This document shows positions 47,028-59,600 of a stretch of DNA of 64,000 nt, piece by piece. Each line of letters opens with the position of its first letter. Position 1 is the first letter of the stretch. A program made the translations under genes and the position numbers. Origin of the DNA: Aplectana chamaeleonis (Eukaryota > Nematoda > Chromadorea > Rhabditida > Cosmocercidae); the NCBI GenBank assembly GCA_029168955.1, contig JAPDOI010001766.1, positions 65,001 through 129,000 on the forward strand, read 5' to 3'. Below the pieces are notes generated by a model that did no database searches, had not been told where the DNA came from, and was given only the letters and a program-made list of their open reading frames with translations.

Positions 47028-50000
47028 ATTTCTGAAAGTTGGGCTCCGCAGAAAAGGTCAAGGATTTGGCATTGCTCCTAAATGTTGTGAAATTGTTTTA
47101 TTGGATTTGGCTTTCAACTTGATTTTTCAAATGTAGTGAAATTGTCGAATTGATTTGGCTGTGATGATACTATATGCAGATAACATAATCATTAAATCTA
47201 GTGAAATTGTTGCAAACGGATTTGGCAGGAGCTCTATCAATTATCACAGTCAAATCACGCGTCAGAAGGGGTTTTCCTTGAAGCGCATATTGAATCGAAT
47301 GAGAACAGGAATAAACCTAGCAGCAAAAACGTTTCTATACAATGCGAACCGTGAAAGCGTTGAGGACACGAAGACATAGAGTCAGTAGCGAGTAAATTGC
47401 GTTAGATTTCGTTTTCATGATTTTTATCTCATCGGTGAGGGAAGGTCTGGTACCTTATTGTTAGTGGGAGCTACACTGAAAGGGCAGAATAGCATTCGGA
47501 AACCTTAATTCTAGCCCATAAGGCCACGTTTCGTTCAGCATTGTTGACTGAGGATTATTTTTTTTTCTTTTTGTCTTCATTCGCTCGCCAGAGGACCTTC
47601 TGACGCGTGATTTGACTGTGATAATTGATAGAGCTCCTGCCAAATCCGTTTGCAACAATTTCACTAGATTTAATGATTATGTTATCTGCATATAGTATCA
47701 TCACAGCCAAATCAATTCGACAATTTCACTACATTTGAAAAATCAAGTTGAAAGCCAAATCCAATAAAACAATTTCACAACATTTAGGAGCAATGCCAAA
47801 TCCTTGACCTTTTCTGCGGAGCCCAACTTTCAGAAATTTCACAACTTTTTACAAGGGATTCCTTCTACAATATCGTCGAGCTCCAGAAGTCAAGTTGTTT
47901 TTTTTTCGAAAACATAGTGGTAGAAATGAAGAAATAACCGCTCCGCTGCTAAGACTGCAAGATAATTGTTGCAACGCGGCTTCCTACAAATAGATGCAAG
48001 GCATATACTTTTTGAATTTAAAAGTCGAAAAATGAAGAAATGAGTTTCAAAATGACCCAATTGTACAGGTTCTAGGCACTCTTCTAGACGGGGGGGGGCA
48101 CGCACCACTCAAGACAGAGATGAAATGAACGGCCCATTGGTGAGGCTACCAGTCGAAGTATTCCCGTAGAGCTCTAATAAAAACAATGTTCGATAGCGCA
48201 GTATCAGGCCTCTTTTATCAGAGTTTTCCATCATTTCTGTGAGTTTTTGCGTAGCTTGGCCCCTCTAGTGAAAGAAAATGTTGAAGGGGCCCATGAAAAA
48301 CCTTCATTTGTAAAGAAAAGTCAATCGGAACACATTGTAAATACGAATTTGAATTTCGCGCCAAAATCATTTTCGGAGTTTTTCTGCATGTGGAGTTCGT
48401 GCCGTAACCAATTTTTCCTGTTATCTTACTGTCGCACCAACATTCTAGGAAAAAGGGCTAGATGACTGGTGAGAATTGGTGGCGGATATTAACCTCATCG
48501 TCCAACGTTTTTGACTCGCCAAAGTTTACCAGTGTGGTCTACCGGGCTCAATCATGGAATAGAGCCTAAAAATCGAAATTGATTTCCAGCGCGAACGATA
48601 GTTATGCGCCAGAAGAGGACTACCGTAATCTCAGGAATGATGTTATTCGGCTCTCGTAAACAAATTTGATGATACCCAATTGATCAATGATAAAGTATAA
48701 AAGAAGTGAAGAGCGGTGTGTCTTGATTCACACACCGTCCTTCTCTAGGGGTCAGCAGTTGAGGATCTGCCTGGACTAAAAAGCAGGGAAACATCACCAC
48801 CTGTAGGGAAGATGAAGCGAAATCGGAGTCAGAACTTAGAAAATTTTAGAGCCAACTCGAGTGAGATTACGGTAGCCCTGTTCTGGCGGACTTAACTATC
48901 GTTCTTGTAGATTCGGAGGCCTGGCTTGCATACGGTGTCCTGAACATTGAACTGAGGTCCTGCACACCCCTACTGAGATCCAGCACACATTCCATGAAGT
49001 TCTGCTCATCCTTACAGGGGTCTTGCACACGTTTCATGATGTCCTGCACACTCCTACTGATGTCCTGCACACATTCCACGAAGTTCTGATCATCCTTACA
49101 GGGGTCTTGCACACGTTTCATGATGTCCTGCACACTCCTACTAAGCTCCTGCACACATTCCATGATGTCCTGCACACCCCTATTGGGGTCCTGCACACGT
49201 TCCATGATGTCCTGTGTAATTTTACTAAGGCCCTACACACATTCCATGACGTCCTGCTCAACCCTACTGGGGTCCTGCACACGCTTCATGATGTCCTGCA
49301 CACTCCTACTGATGTCCTGCACACATTCCACGAAGTTCTGATCATCCTTACAGGGGTCTTGCACACGTTTCATGATGTCCTGCACACTCCTACTAAGGTC
49401 CTGCACACATTCCATGATGTCCTGCACACCCCTATTGGGGTCCTGCACACGCTTCATGATGTCCTGCACACTCCTACTGATGTCCTGCACACATTCCACG
49501 AAGTTCTGATCATCCTTACAGGGGTCTTGCACACGTTTCATGATGTCCTGCACACTCCTACTAAGGTCCTGCACACATTCCATGATGTCCTGCACACCCC
49601 TATTGGGGTCCTGCACACGTTCCATGATGTCCTGTGTAATTTTACTAAGGCCCTACACACATTCCATGACGTCCTGCTCAACCCTACTGGGGTCCTGCAC
49701 ACGCTTCATGATGTCCTGCACACTCCTACTGATGTCCTGCACACATTCCATGAAGTCCTGCTCATCCTTACAGGGGTCTTGCACATGTTTCATGATGTCC
49801 TGCACACTCCTACTAAGGTCCTGCACACATTCTACGACGTCCTGCACACCCCTACTGGGGTCCTGCAGAGGTCCCATGATGTCCTCCACACTCCTACTGA
49901 TGTTCTGCACACATTCTACGATGTCTTGCACACCCCTACTGGGGTCCTACACAGGTTCCATGATGTCCTGCACACTCCTACTGGGGTCCTGCACAGGTCC

Positions 50001-52608
50001 CATGATGTCCTGCACACTCCTACTAAGGTCCTGCACACTCCTACTGAGGTCCTGCACACATTCTACGACGTCCTGCACACCCCTACTGGGGTCCTGCACA
50101 CGTTCCATGATATCCTGCGCACTCCTACTGAGGTCCTGTACAGGTCCCATAATGTCATGCACACTCCTACTGAGGTCCTGCACACCCCTACTGGGGTCCT
50201 GCACAGGTCCCATGATGTCCTGCACACTCCTACTAAGGTCCTGCACACTCCCACTGAGGTCCTGCACACATTCTACGACGTCCTGCACACCCTTACTGGG
50301 GTCCTGCACAGGTCCCAAAATGTCCTGCACACTCCTACTGAGGTCCTGCACACCCCTACTGGGGTCCTGCACAGGTCCCATGATGTCCTGCACACTCCTA
50401 CTAAGGTCCTGCACACTCCTACTGAGGTCCTGCACACATTCTACGACGTCCTGCACACCCCTACTGGGGTCCTGCACAGGTCCCATGATGTCCTGCACAC
50501 TCCTACTAAGGTCCTGCACACTCCTACTGAGGTCCTGCACACATTCTACGGCGTCCTGCACACCCCTACTGAGATCCAGCACACATTCCATGAAGTCCTG
50601 CTCATCCTTACAGGGGTCTTGCACACGTTTCATGATGTCCTGCACACATTCCACGAAGTTCTGATCATCCTTACAGGGGTCTTGCACACGTTTCATGATG
50701 TCCTGCACACTCCTACTAAGGTCCTGCACACATTCCATGATGTCCTGCACACCCCTATTGGGGTCCTGCACACGCTTCATGATGTCCTGCACACTCCTAC
50801 TGATGTCCTGCACACATTCCACGAAGTTCTGATCATCCTTATAGGGGTCTTGCACACGTTTCATGATGTCCTGCACACTCCTACTAAGGTCCTGCACACA
50901 TTCCATGATGTCCTGCACACCCCTATTGGGGTCCTGCACACGTTCTATGATGTCCTGTGTAATTTTACTAAGGCCCTACACACATTCCATGACGTCCTGC
51001 TCAACCCTACTGGGGTCCTGCACACGCTTCATGATGTCCTGCACACTCCTACTGATGTCCTGCACACATTCCATGAAGTCCTGCTCATCCTTACAGGGGT
51101 CTTGCACATGTTTCATGATGCCCTGCACACTCCTACTAAGGTCCTGCACACATTCTACGACGTCCTGCACACCCCTACTGGGGCCCTGCACAGGTCCCAT
51201 GATGTCCTGCACACTCCTACTGATGTTCTGCACACATTCTACGATGTCCTGCACACCCCTACTGGGGTCCTACACAGGTTCCATGATGTCCTGCACACTT
51301 CTACTGGGGTCCTGCACAGGTCCCATGATGTCCTGCACACTCCTACTAAGGTCCTGCACACTCCTACTGAGGTCCTGCACACATTCTACGACGTCCTGCA
51401 CACCCCTACTGGGGTCCTGCACACGTTCCATGATATCCTGCGCACTCCTACTGAGGTCCTGTACAGGTCCCATAATGTCATGCACACTCCTACTTAGGTC
51501 CCGCACACCCCCTTACTGGGGTCCTGCACAGGTCCCAGGATGTCCTGCACCCTCCTACTAAGGTCCAGCACACTCCCACTGAGGTCCTGCACACATCCTG
51601 CGACGTGCTGCACACCCGTACTGGGGTCCTGCACAGCTCCCAAAATGTCCTGCACACTCCTACTGAGGTCCTGCACACCCCTACTGGGTCCTGCACAGGT
51701 CCCATGATGTCCTGCACACTCCTACTAAGGTCCTGCACACCCTACTGAGGTCCTGCACACATTCTACGACGTCCTGCACACCCTACTGGGGTCCTGCACA
51801 GGTCCCATGATGTCCTGCACACCCTACTAAGGTCCTGCACACTCCTACTGAGGTCCTGCACACATTCTACGGCGTCCTGCACACCCCTACTGAGGGGTTG
51901 CTGTAGTTCCACGACGTCCTGCATACTCCTACTGCGGTCTCGCATAGTCAACCGACACTTCAGCACACCCTGCGACGACTTCTTATCTTTGGTGCGCATG
52001 GTACAAACACGCGCCACGCTCAAAAACAACCCTTCCGCATAGCGTCCTGTTCCAAGCCGGACGTTTTAGAGTACACCACCCTAGAGAGCAAGGTATTTAT
52101 ATGGAGTCTCTAAGAAAACAATGACTGATAACGAAAAACCCGTCATTTTATAAACTAATCTTGAGAGGCCGGTTTCCGAGTTTCAAACGCCCGTTAGGGG
52201 CCCAGAAGTCAATATGGTGAGTTCTGACAATTATTTTCGTCATTCCGTGGTCTATTACATCTAGTCACAAATTTTCGAGCGATTTGGTCCACGCCTTCCA
52301 AAAAATGGTTTTCGACGGACGGAGGTGGAGGCGGAGGCGGAGGCGGTGGCGGAGGCGGAGGCGGAGGCGGAGGCGGAGGCGGAGGCGGTGGTGGAGAACG
52401 TTTTTGCGTACTTTGAGAGGTCATAACTTCAGAAAGCGGGGACCAATTGGGATGAATAGTTGCACACATATGTAATTTCTTGCAGCGCGTCGAATAGTGT
52501 ACAGCTCATACCTCTGTTGACGGTATGAATAGGTGATCTCATTGTAGGGCATCCGCGCGGGAAGAGATCAAAGCCAAATCCTGGTGAGCGCTTCGCGCTC
52601 ACCACAAT
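47028..52608 (-). mobile_element. Composite hairpin-ended minisatellite element, copy C (5.6 kb, inverted)
   Basis: Reverse orientation to A and B. Terminal inverted repeat at 47028-47837, opposing TATA at 48695-48702, array at 48951-51939, leader TATA at 52094-52101, CCTCCG tract at 52317-52393, hairpin at 52583-52603. The flanks differ from those of A and B (AATCCGA on the left, ATGTCAC on the right), while both outer edges are the same to within one or two bases. This defines the element ends independently. Confidence 0.85.
48951..51939 (-). repeat. 21-bp minisatellite array, about 142 units (copy C)
   Basis: Same units, antisense in this orientation. An 824-codon stop-free frame runs over 49023-51497 on the plus strand (HTFHDVLHTPT-type repeats) and opens with TTG. 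It corresponds to the shorter antisense frames in copies A and B, and its length reflects lack of indels, not gene structure. The units nearest the leader (51500-51930) carry several one-base indels. Confidence 0.95.
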
Positions 52609-52847
52609 ATGTCACACAGACATATCGTTTGTTCCATAGTTTCGGGAAGCAGCGACGGAGTTATGATGCAATTGATTCTTTTGCAGAAAACAATATTATA
52701 GAAAAGCAGAAACAACTGCTTCGCTCTTATGATAGCGGGATAAAAGTGACGTCGCGGCTTCCTAGAGATGTCACAGCGAACCATGTTTAGCTCTCTTGAA
52801 AGCAAAGCTGCTTTTTCTCCGATTCTACATTCGAGTATAACACATAG

Positions 52848-53006
52848 CCTTCATTTCCCCGCTACTCGCAGTTTTCTGCATCATTATCATGAAAGTGCTA
52901 TGGTTTTGAGAACGATATCTTCATTTTCATGGCTGAATCTTTTGAAAAACAACCGCTTTGCATTTACGGCTTTGATAATACGACTGCAAGTAGCTTGGAA
53001 ATGAAG
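52848..53006. mobile_element. Second member of the CCTTCATTTCCCC MITE family
   Basis: Ends CCTTCATTTCCCCGCTACTC and GTAGCTTGGAAATGAAG. It shares TTCATGGCTGAATCTTTTGA and AAACAACCGCTT with the copy at 18117-18276. Non-coding. Confidence 0.7.
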
Positions 53007-53993
53007 CGTACAGTGTACCGCAATGTTAAAAGGACATGGTGCGGTTGCGGACTCGTGCTAACATGCGGTAGCCTGATTGTGTTATCACTCATTTTTTCGA
53101 AAAAACTGAGGTCGGTCGGTGAGTTCCTGTTTCCATTCTTACATTTTCAACTGTTTCTGTCGCTTCCACATATGTTGTCATATTGGTGAAAACGCAGAGT
53201 CACCGATCTATCACAGCTGTTACGGAAAAATGAGTGATACCACTAACAAACGACCGTATGTTAGGACGCACCAGGTCCTACTTCCATTGCTGTAGACCAT
53301 ATGTATTAATTTTAGTTTAAATGAAAACGATATCATAGCTGCGTAGCAGGGTCTTTAGGAAATGTCAACGGTCAGGGGAGAAACATCAGCAAGGCCACTA
53401 CCCCTGAATAACTAGGGTTGATCACATTATGGCAATAAAGTATTTCAGACGTAGTAAAGGAAACCTGTGCTAGCGTAGCAGCATAGCGCGACTCGTATCA
53501 ACACGACCTAGCGGCAGCAATACGACCTACTCAGACAATACTGGCTTTGAGGCGACGACAACCATCACGTTAACTACTCTAACATTTGGCTTCTATACCC
53601 TAATCTGTCGTTACGCTGATGTTGGAAGCAGTCCGGCTCTTACTCTCGTTTCGTTGCCCTGCCAACTGCAAAATAATCTTGGTGCTTCCTAAACTCTCTG
53701 CAGGCCTTCCGCTTCGCATGACCTCTCGTCGCGAACCCACGATTGGGCCAAAAAAATGTCCCAACTTCTAGCCCCGTAGTTTATCTTCCATGCTGTTGGT
53801 CAGCTGCAATAGCATTCGGGTTTTGAAGGCCAACTCTGAGATAGCCAACCCTGAATCTAATTACAAGGCAGATTCACTCGATTGTCGAAACCATTCTCAA
53901 CTGTTGGAGGTCATCCAGAGAGTAGCTCATGGCCACGTTACAGCACCACCTTTGCAATATCAGGCAGTCGGGGTGTAGTACGTTAGTAACTTC
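53007..53993. other. Intergenic stretch, nothing recognised
   Basis: No supported exon, RNA gene or repeat. Confidence 0.5.
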
Positions 53994-54130
53994 GGCATGG
54001 ATCGGGAAGAGACTTCGCGTGCACTGTTGAAGGTTGGCGCCATCTCGGTGCACCTATGTTATAGCACATGGCACCGAGTTTGTGCCAACCTTCACCAGGG
54101 AACGCGAAGTACCTTCACGATCCATGCCGA
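53994..54130. repeat. 137-bp hairpin element
   Basis: CGGCATGGATCG at the left pairs with CGATCCATGCCG at the right. The arms continue through ACTTCGCGT/ACGCGAAGT and GAAGGTTGGC/GCCAACCTTC to a centre near 54063. Related to the smaller hairpin at 4130-4195. Confidence 0.75.
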
Positions 54131-54311
54131 CGTTACAATAGCGTTAGTACTCCAAGGCAAAGATGGATTTCTACCTCTCGTTGTGAGCAGGAGCTGCTGC
54201 TGGCACCATCATAAGCTGCCAACAAATGCTGATGTTCTACCCCTCGTTATCGACAGCCTGTCTTGCAAACGGAGAAAGAATTTATAATACCACCTTCTTT
54301 ACCGGTGTTGG

Positions 54312-54557
54312 GTATGATTCTTGTCACGGCCAGCAGCTACCTGGCGGTTGTCCGCAACAAGGACATCATCTTCGCCACGGTCCACAACGAAGAGGCTTTT
54401 TTCGCAGATGATTCCCTCAGTGTTCAAAATTAACGTCCGGAACGTGGCACCACCCTCAGCTAGACTTGCCGCTTCATATACTCGCCGCCGTCGTACGAGA
54501 GGATGCTGCAATGTTCATTCGTATAAGACAAATCAATGGAAAAGAGTGTCACTAGGA
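54312..54557 (+). pseudogene. Possible coding fragment, unknown family
   Basis: Two adjacent plus-strand frames look protein-like: one from 54312 (MILVTASSYLAVVRNKD ... HNEEAFFADDS), then after a shift near 54425 one with LDLPLHILAAVVREDAAMFI ending at a stop near 54557. No intron consensus explains the shift, so this is either a frameshifted relic or a sequence error. I do not recognise the family. Confidence 0.25.
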
Positions 54558-54639
54558 GAGAACTAGGAGAGAGGGGCTGCTGATATCAGTAGACTCCAAA
54601 TACCGTGCGGTATCGATTGCCACAACTCAGAAGTTTTGA

Positions 54640-54990
54640 ATCAAGTTAAATGCTACTTTTGAGTAAGATACGTGAAGTCTTCATGTAACTTACTTCTATG
54701 TCACAAGTAATTCACTTAATGTCGCAAGTAACTTACTTTTATTTCACAAGTAACTTACTTCTAGTATACAAGTAACTTACCCAGAAGTAACATTTAACTT
54801 ACTCCTTAGATGCAGGTGACACTGGTGTGCGACAATCACTCACCCCTGGTGCGTGATTGTCGCACACCAATGCATCTAAGGAGTAAAGTATCATGGTTAT
54901 GCCCATGTAAGTCACATAAACTCAGATAAGCCACAGGTAACTTGATTTTGCCCGGAAATCTCGCAGGTAACTTGATTTGAAACTTCTGAG
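54640..54990. repeat. AAGTAACTTACTT repeats around a strong hairpin
   Basis: The left part has repeated CAAGTAACTTACTT words. The hairpin at 54800-54886 pairs ACTCCTTAGATGCA with TGCATCTAAGGAGT and GGTGTGCGACAATCAC with GTGATTGTCGCACACC. The right part has GGTAACTTGATTT words. Confidence 0.65.
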
Positions 54991-55126
54991 AAGGGCATGA
55001 AATGATGATATCAGTTGCATTTCTATATCAGACCGGCCGACTTAGGCTTTCAGGTGAAAAATGCAAAATATTTTATGGCTTTGTGGCAATCGGTACTGCA
55101 CGGTATTTTTCGTCTAGTGCCAGGGT

Positions 55127-55200
55127 AAACAAAGAAGTAGTACTCTAGTACAAGCAGAAGCAGCTCCTGCTGCTTGTGCTCGAGTACTACCCCTTTGTTT
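55127..55200. repeat. Hairpin with AAACAAAG / CTTTGTTT ends
   Basis: AAACAAAG...GTAGTACTC with CAAGCAGAAGCAG at the left pairs with CTGCTTGTG and GAGTACTAC...CTTTGTTT at the right, around a CTCCTG loop. Non-coding. Confidence 0.65.
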
Positions 55201-55524
55201 ACTCCTCCTCTCGACCTCACACGTGCCACGATAAACAAAGGGGAAGCATTCCAGCATGAGCATCAGTAGCTACAGCACGGGTGCTGCTAATTCCTCTGTG
55301 CCGGAGCACCAACGCTATTGTACTACCCCTCGACTGTCTGAGGTACAAAGCGAGCTCATTGTCTGACCAGCGCAACGTAAATGCTGCTTCAGTCCAGTTT
55401 AATTACTACTGGCCGTAGGGCCCGTAATAAATCTTCTATCAGCCTTGCTAAACCGGACTGACCACCAGCCTTGATCTGACCACCGAGCTTCAACACTCTG
55501 ACTCGCACGCTGATGGATGGCAGG

Positions 55525-55740
55525 TATACATTGGACCCGAATTGAAAAACGGATATCCGATTCGTTCTGAAAACCATGTTTGTGGATATCCGAGTGCATT
55601 CAGATGGATCCCGAGTGGTAGCAAGTGGTACAGGAATAGCAGTGCTTTTATTTTGAATTCATTCGGATGAATCGGGAATCCGCGACCATCGTTTTCAGAA
55701 TGATTCGGATATCCGTTTTTCGATTCGGGTCCAATGTATA
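55525..55740. mobile_element. 216-bp palindromic element with 8-bp target duplication
   Basis: The ends TATACATTGGACCCGAAT and its exact mirror form an 18-bp perfect terminal inverted repeat. The arms extend to CGGATATCCG and TTCTGAAAA. ATGGCAGG is directly repeated on both sides (55517-55524 and 55741-55748). An 8-bp duplication is typical of hAT-type insertion, so a hAT MITE is a reasonable inference. The older CGGAT-rich relics at 2230-3310 end in a similar sequence. Confidence 0.75.
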
Positions 55741-56688
55741 ATGGCAGGCAAGGACATCAGCGCAATTTCTAGTGAGGCGAAAAACATTTGATTTATTTCA
55801 TTGTCGCTAGGACGATTCACACAGAAAGCTTTTTAGGTTGACCATTACATCTTATTGAAATCGTCAGTCATTCGGGAGTTACTTGTGGTTCTGCAGTATT
55901 TCACATAATTCTAATAGAATGACAATTTTCTCCTCTAGATCATCGTAGTGGCATCTATCGATCACCTCTGTAGAGGTGGGCCACCACCACTAGAACCTGG
56001 GGAGGGTGAAACTTGAACTGCCGGCTTACTAGGCGTCTCTACTGCGTCAACGTCCATAAGATCACACGGACTTCGCGAGTCATACAGAAGCTAGCACGGT
56101 GCGAAACTGCACATGGCGATGGACGACTTGCGATGATAGTTGAGATGACAGGCAAAACTGAATTAAACACGGAAAGGAACCTAGAACGGTGGCGTAGTAA
56201 CTAGCACTCCTACCACTGCGCCAGTCTATGCACTACGGACACTTAATCTGTTTTCCAAACAAAAGCAGAGAGATTTCCTGGTTTTCTTCAACGCCATGTA
56301 GTTGACAGAACTCGAACCCGAGTGAGTTAGCTCATGCGCCCCCCCCCCACCCAAGAACTAGGCTATAGCCCACAAGAGCTGTGAGCCCAGGTCCCTGTCA
56401 ACCGAACTGTTCTCTCTTCACTCTGTGTTTTGTCATTGGTTGCTCGACCTCTAATCGGCTCTCAGAGCAAGTCAGCGCAACTACTGGCCGAACGTCAACC
56501 GAGCCTTTCACTCAGCTGACGAGAGTGACCTCCGGGGCATGGGTTTCATTTGGTGGCTGGGGGCGGACAGAAACCTTCTCGATTTGAGGCTGATAAATGT
56601 CTGAGATTCTGAAGAGACACTAAGCTGTCAGCAGCCATGAGACAGACTACTGAATCATCCTTCAGCTCACGCAAGCCGATCTTCCAGA

Positions 56689-59600
56689 TCATTGCAGCGT
56701 TGGGAGTGCGATCCTCCTATTACCATAAACTATGTCAAGTTTCCTCTTGACATTTCTATACAACGGTTTCAAGAGTTGGTGAGGGTAGTAGGTTGCACTG
56801 AGTTTTCCATGCGATTCCACCTCAGGGAGATAATGTTTGTACCAGTCACCAGAGAGAATGTCACGATAATGCCTGAACCAAAACAGCGTCTAAAAAAAGT
56901 AAGATTCCCAAACGCAAGAGGCAGCTAACCTTATAACGCCGTCACTAGGTGGAACTTCATAGCCATAGTAACCAGGAAAATATATAGCCACGTGATGAAC
57001 CCACATTAGGAAAACCTGCGAGTAAAAAGTCTCACACATCGACGATCAGATCTGCTCGCTGATCCGCAATACAGGACGCTGAACACACCTTCTTAGGGTC
57101 TATGATGCATTTGGCAGTGTGACCCTCAGGAAGAGGCACTGACGAGTTGTGAAAAACAAGCGTCGGTAGGTGAATCATCAGCGTTTTGTCCCCCTGAAAT
57201 CAGTTTGACACTGAGAAATGCTCGAGACATAAACCCCCTGCCAGGTCTGAGCCTCTAGTAGGAAACCGTGTTTTCTCCAAAATAATCTGTACTGTATTGA
57301 AACCCTAATCATCAACAGATTTATACGCAGATGAAAAACAACCTCGTATACAACTGGATTGCTCTGATTCTTGAACACATACTGCGTCCTGTATCGAATC
57401 ATACCCACTCCTCCCTCTGATGGCATTACCTTCCTGAAAAGACATGCACAGTGCTGTTCAGTAAAACTGTTAAGGGTCTTTCACAGTCTGCCGGACGAAG
57501 CCGTCCGGCATGTTATAAGATAGGACTGCGGCGTCAGTGCACCCCGCACTGCGGTGTCGGCCGACCGACGTCTCAGTGCGGTGAAATCATTGACACGACG
57601 CCGGATCAAGTTATGACGGGTTAGAACGGGTTGTTTTCGCCTTAAATTTTGTACTGAAAAGTCGGAACTGGCGGCTGTTCACCGCAGCTTCCCTCGCACT
57701 GCGGCTCACTTTTAACTTGCCGGACGGCGTCGTCCGGCAGACTGTGAAAGGGGCTTTAGGAGAGATATTTGCGTTGCGGACAAGCGGCTGCTGCCTTGGT
57801 CTCACAGGCACCGGCTGCATTTAAGTAAGAGGGAACCGCGGACCAGTTTGAGTGAAGTAATTGACATCTTATTGTTAGGCCAACTGATTCGCCAACAACA
57901 AATGAATCCACCCACGGTGATCCGCTTCTACTAAACAGCCATATATGCGTTCGACAACGTCATAACCTATCTATTCAGGCATCAGTGTATCATTAAAATC
58001 ATTTTCGGGAGAGGCTGGGCAATAGGCAGGACTTTCAGTTGCATGCATGTATATCAAGGTGATATTACGTCGTTCCCGCTGTCAATACAAATAACCTTAC
58101 ACCATAGCAGTCCCTGCACCCATTTTTTACTCTACTGAAGCCTTATCCATAAGAACTTCACACTTTTCAGGCCCCATATCCCCTATTTTGGGGCCGAATC
58201 GACTTTGTGTCTACGCGCACTTGCGGGGAGAGAGACAGAGAGGAAATGTCGGGGAGAAGCAGACCCACCATTCGCGTGTACACGCGTGCGATCGATGGAA
58301 ATACGTTTCACTGGGAAGTAGAAGATACGCTGCTATGCGCGCCACAGAGGTGAAGTTTTGGCTCCTACCTACGCAATCGATTTATGCAGAATTTTTAGCA
58401 AAACCTATCTCAACTGATGGAGTTTCTTCTGTTTCGGTGACGAATTTAGTTTGTTCCTTCACACGGTTATGCAAAGCGAGTGGAGAGACAACGAGAAAGT
58501 GATGGAGAGAGGGAGACCCAGCACACGCTCTCAGACGCTCGCGATGAACGGGGATAAAGTTAACTCCTCAAAGGCAGCATACACGCTCGTAAACGTGGTT
58601 GAGATAACTAGGGAAATAGAATTGTATGGCTCAGGTTACAATGCCTACGCATTTTGAAGCGTCAAGAACGACCTACAATGCCGTTACAAGAGTAGCAAGT
58701 TTGGTCCCGCCCGTATTGTTACGCCCCCTGTATTTGCCCTTTTCCTGCGACGCAAGGTTGCTTGGTCATCTTGACCGCCGGTACTGTTGGTGGATTGCCT
58801 AACAAATGAACCACACACATTACTGACGGCGAAGATGACCCAGCAACCTTGCGTTGAAAGAAAAGGTCAAATACAGGGAAGTGAAAATACGGGCGGGGCC
58901 GAACTTGCTACTCCTGTAACGGCATTGTGGGTAGGTTTTGACCCTTAGAAATTCGTAGGCATTATGTCATAAGCCACACGGTTCGATTCACCTTGCTATC
59001 CCAATCACGTTAAAGAGCGTGTATGCTGCCTTTAAAAGTGAATAATAGTAGACCGTCATGATGGAACCATGATGTCGGGACGTTGCTAGGGATGTCTCTT
59101 GTTGACGAGTACTGCGATACGACCGCTTGTCTGCGACGCGAAACCCGCCATCTGACATTATCATTCGACTGGAGTTAACATAACAAGCTCACTTGACATA
59201 AGATGCTATAGTAACGTTTCCTGTCGGAGTAATTCGCTCATCCATGTCGGCATGAATGGTGTAGGTAGAATGATGCCTACTCCTGTGGATGCAGTCCTAT
59301 AACTTGCAACTCATGAATATACTGTGATTAAGCTTACAGCAGGATTCAAAATCTATTCTAATGAGAACAACAATTCTTTGGAGTGAGATGGCAATATTAC
59401 CCCACCTGGGTCCCAACAAGATGCCATTCAATGCTGGGTCTGTCCTGCTCCTTCCTGAAGTAGACAACCTCCGCTTCGCCGCTTTTCACGTAGTGAGTTA
59501 TGAGCTAAACGCAACTGTGGGTGGTTGGTGTTATAGTGACCTAGAATACCCTCTTTTCTCAGCAATGGTCGGGAGGTTTACCTTCTGTGTGTAGTCGTCT

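Noticed and set aside
49023..51497. 824-codon open frame (HTFHDVLHTPT repeats), with similar 300-565-codon frames in the other arrays
   Set aside because: The open length follows from a stop-free 21-bp period, and frames are open on both strands at once. It starts at TTG and has no splice sites, leader or domain.
56296..56350. Second tRNA-like sequence on the minus strand (GGGTTCGAGTTC B-box-like)
   Set aside because: Only a B-box-like word is convincing; the A box and cloverleaf are lacking.
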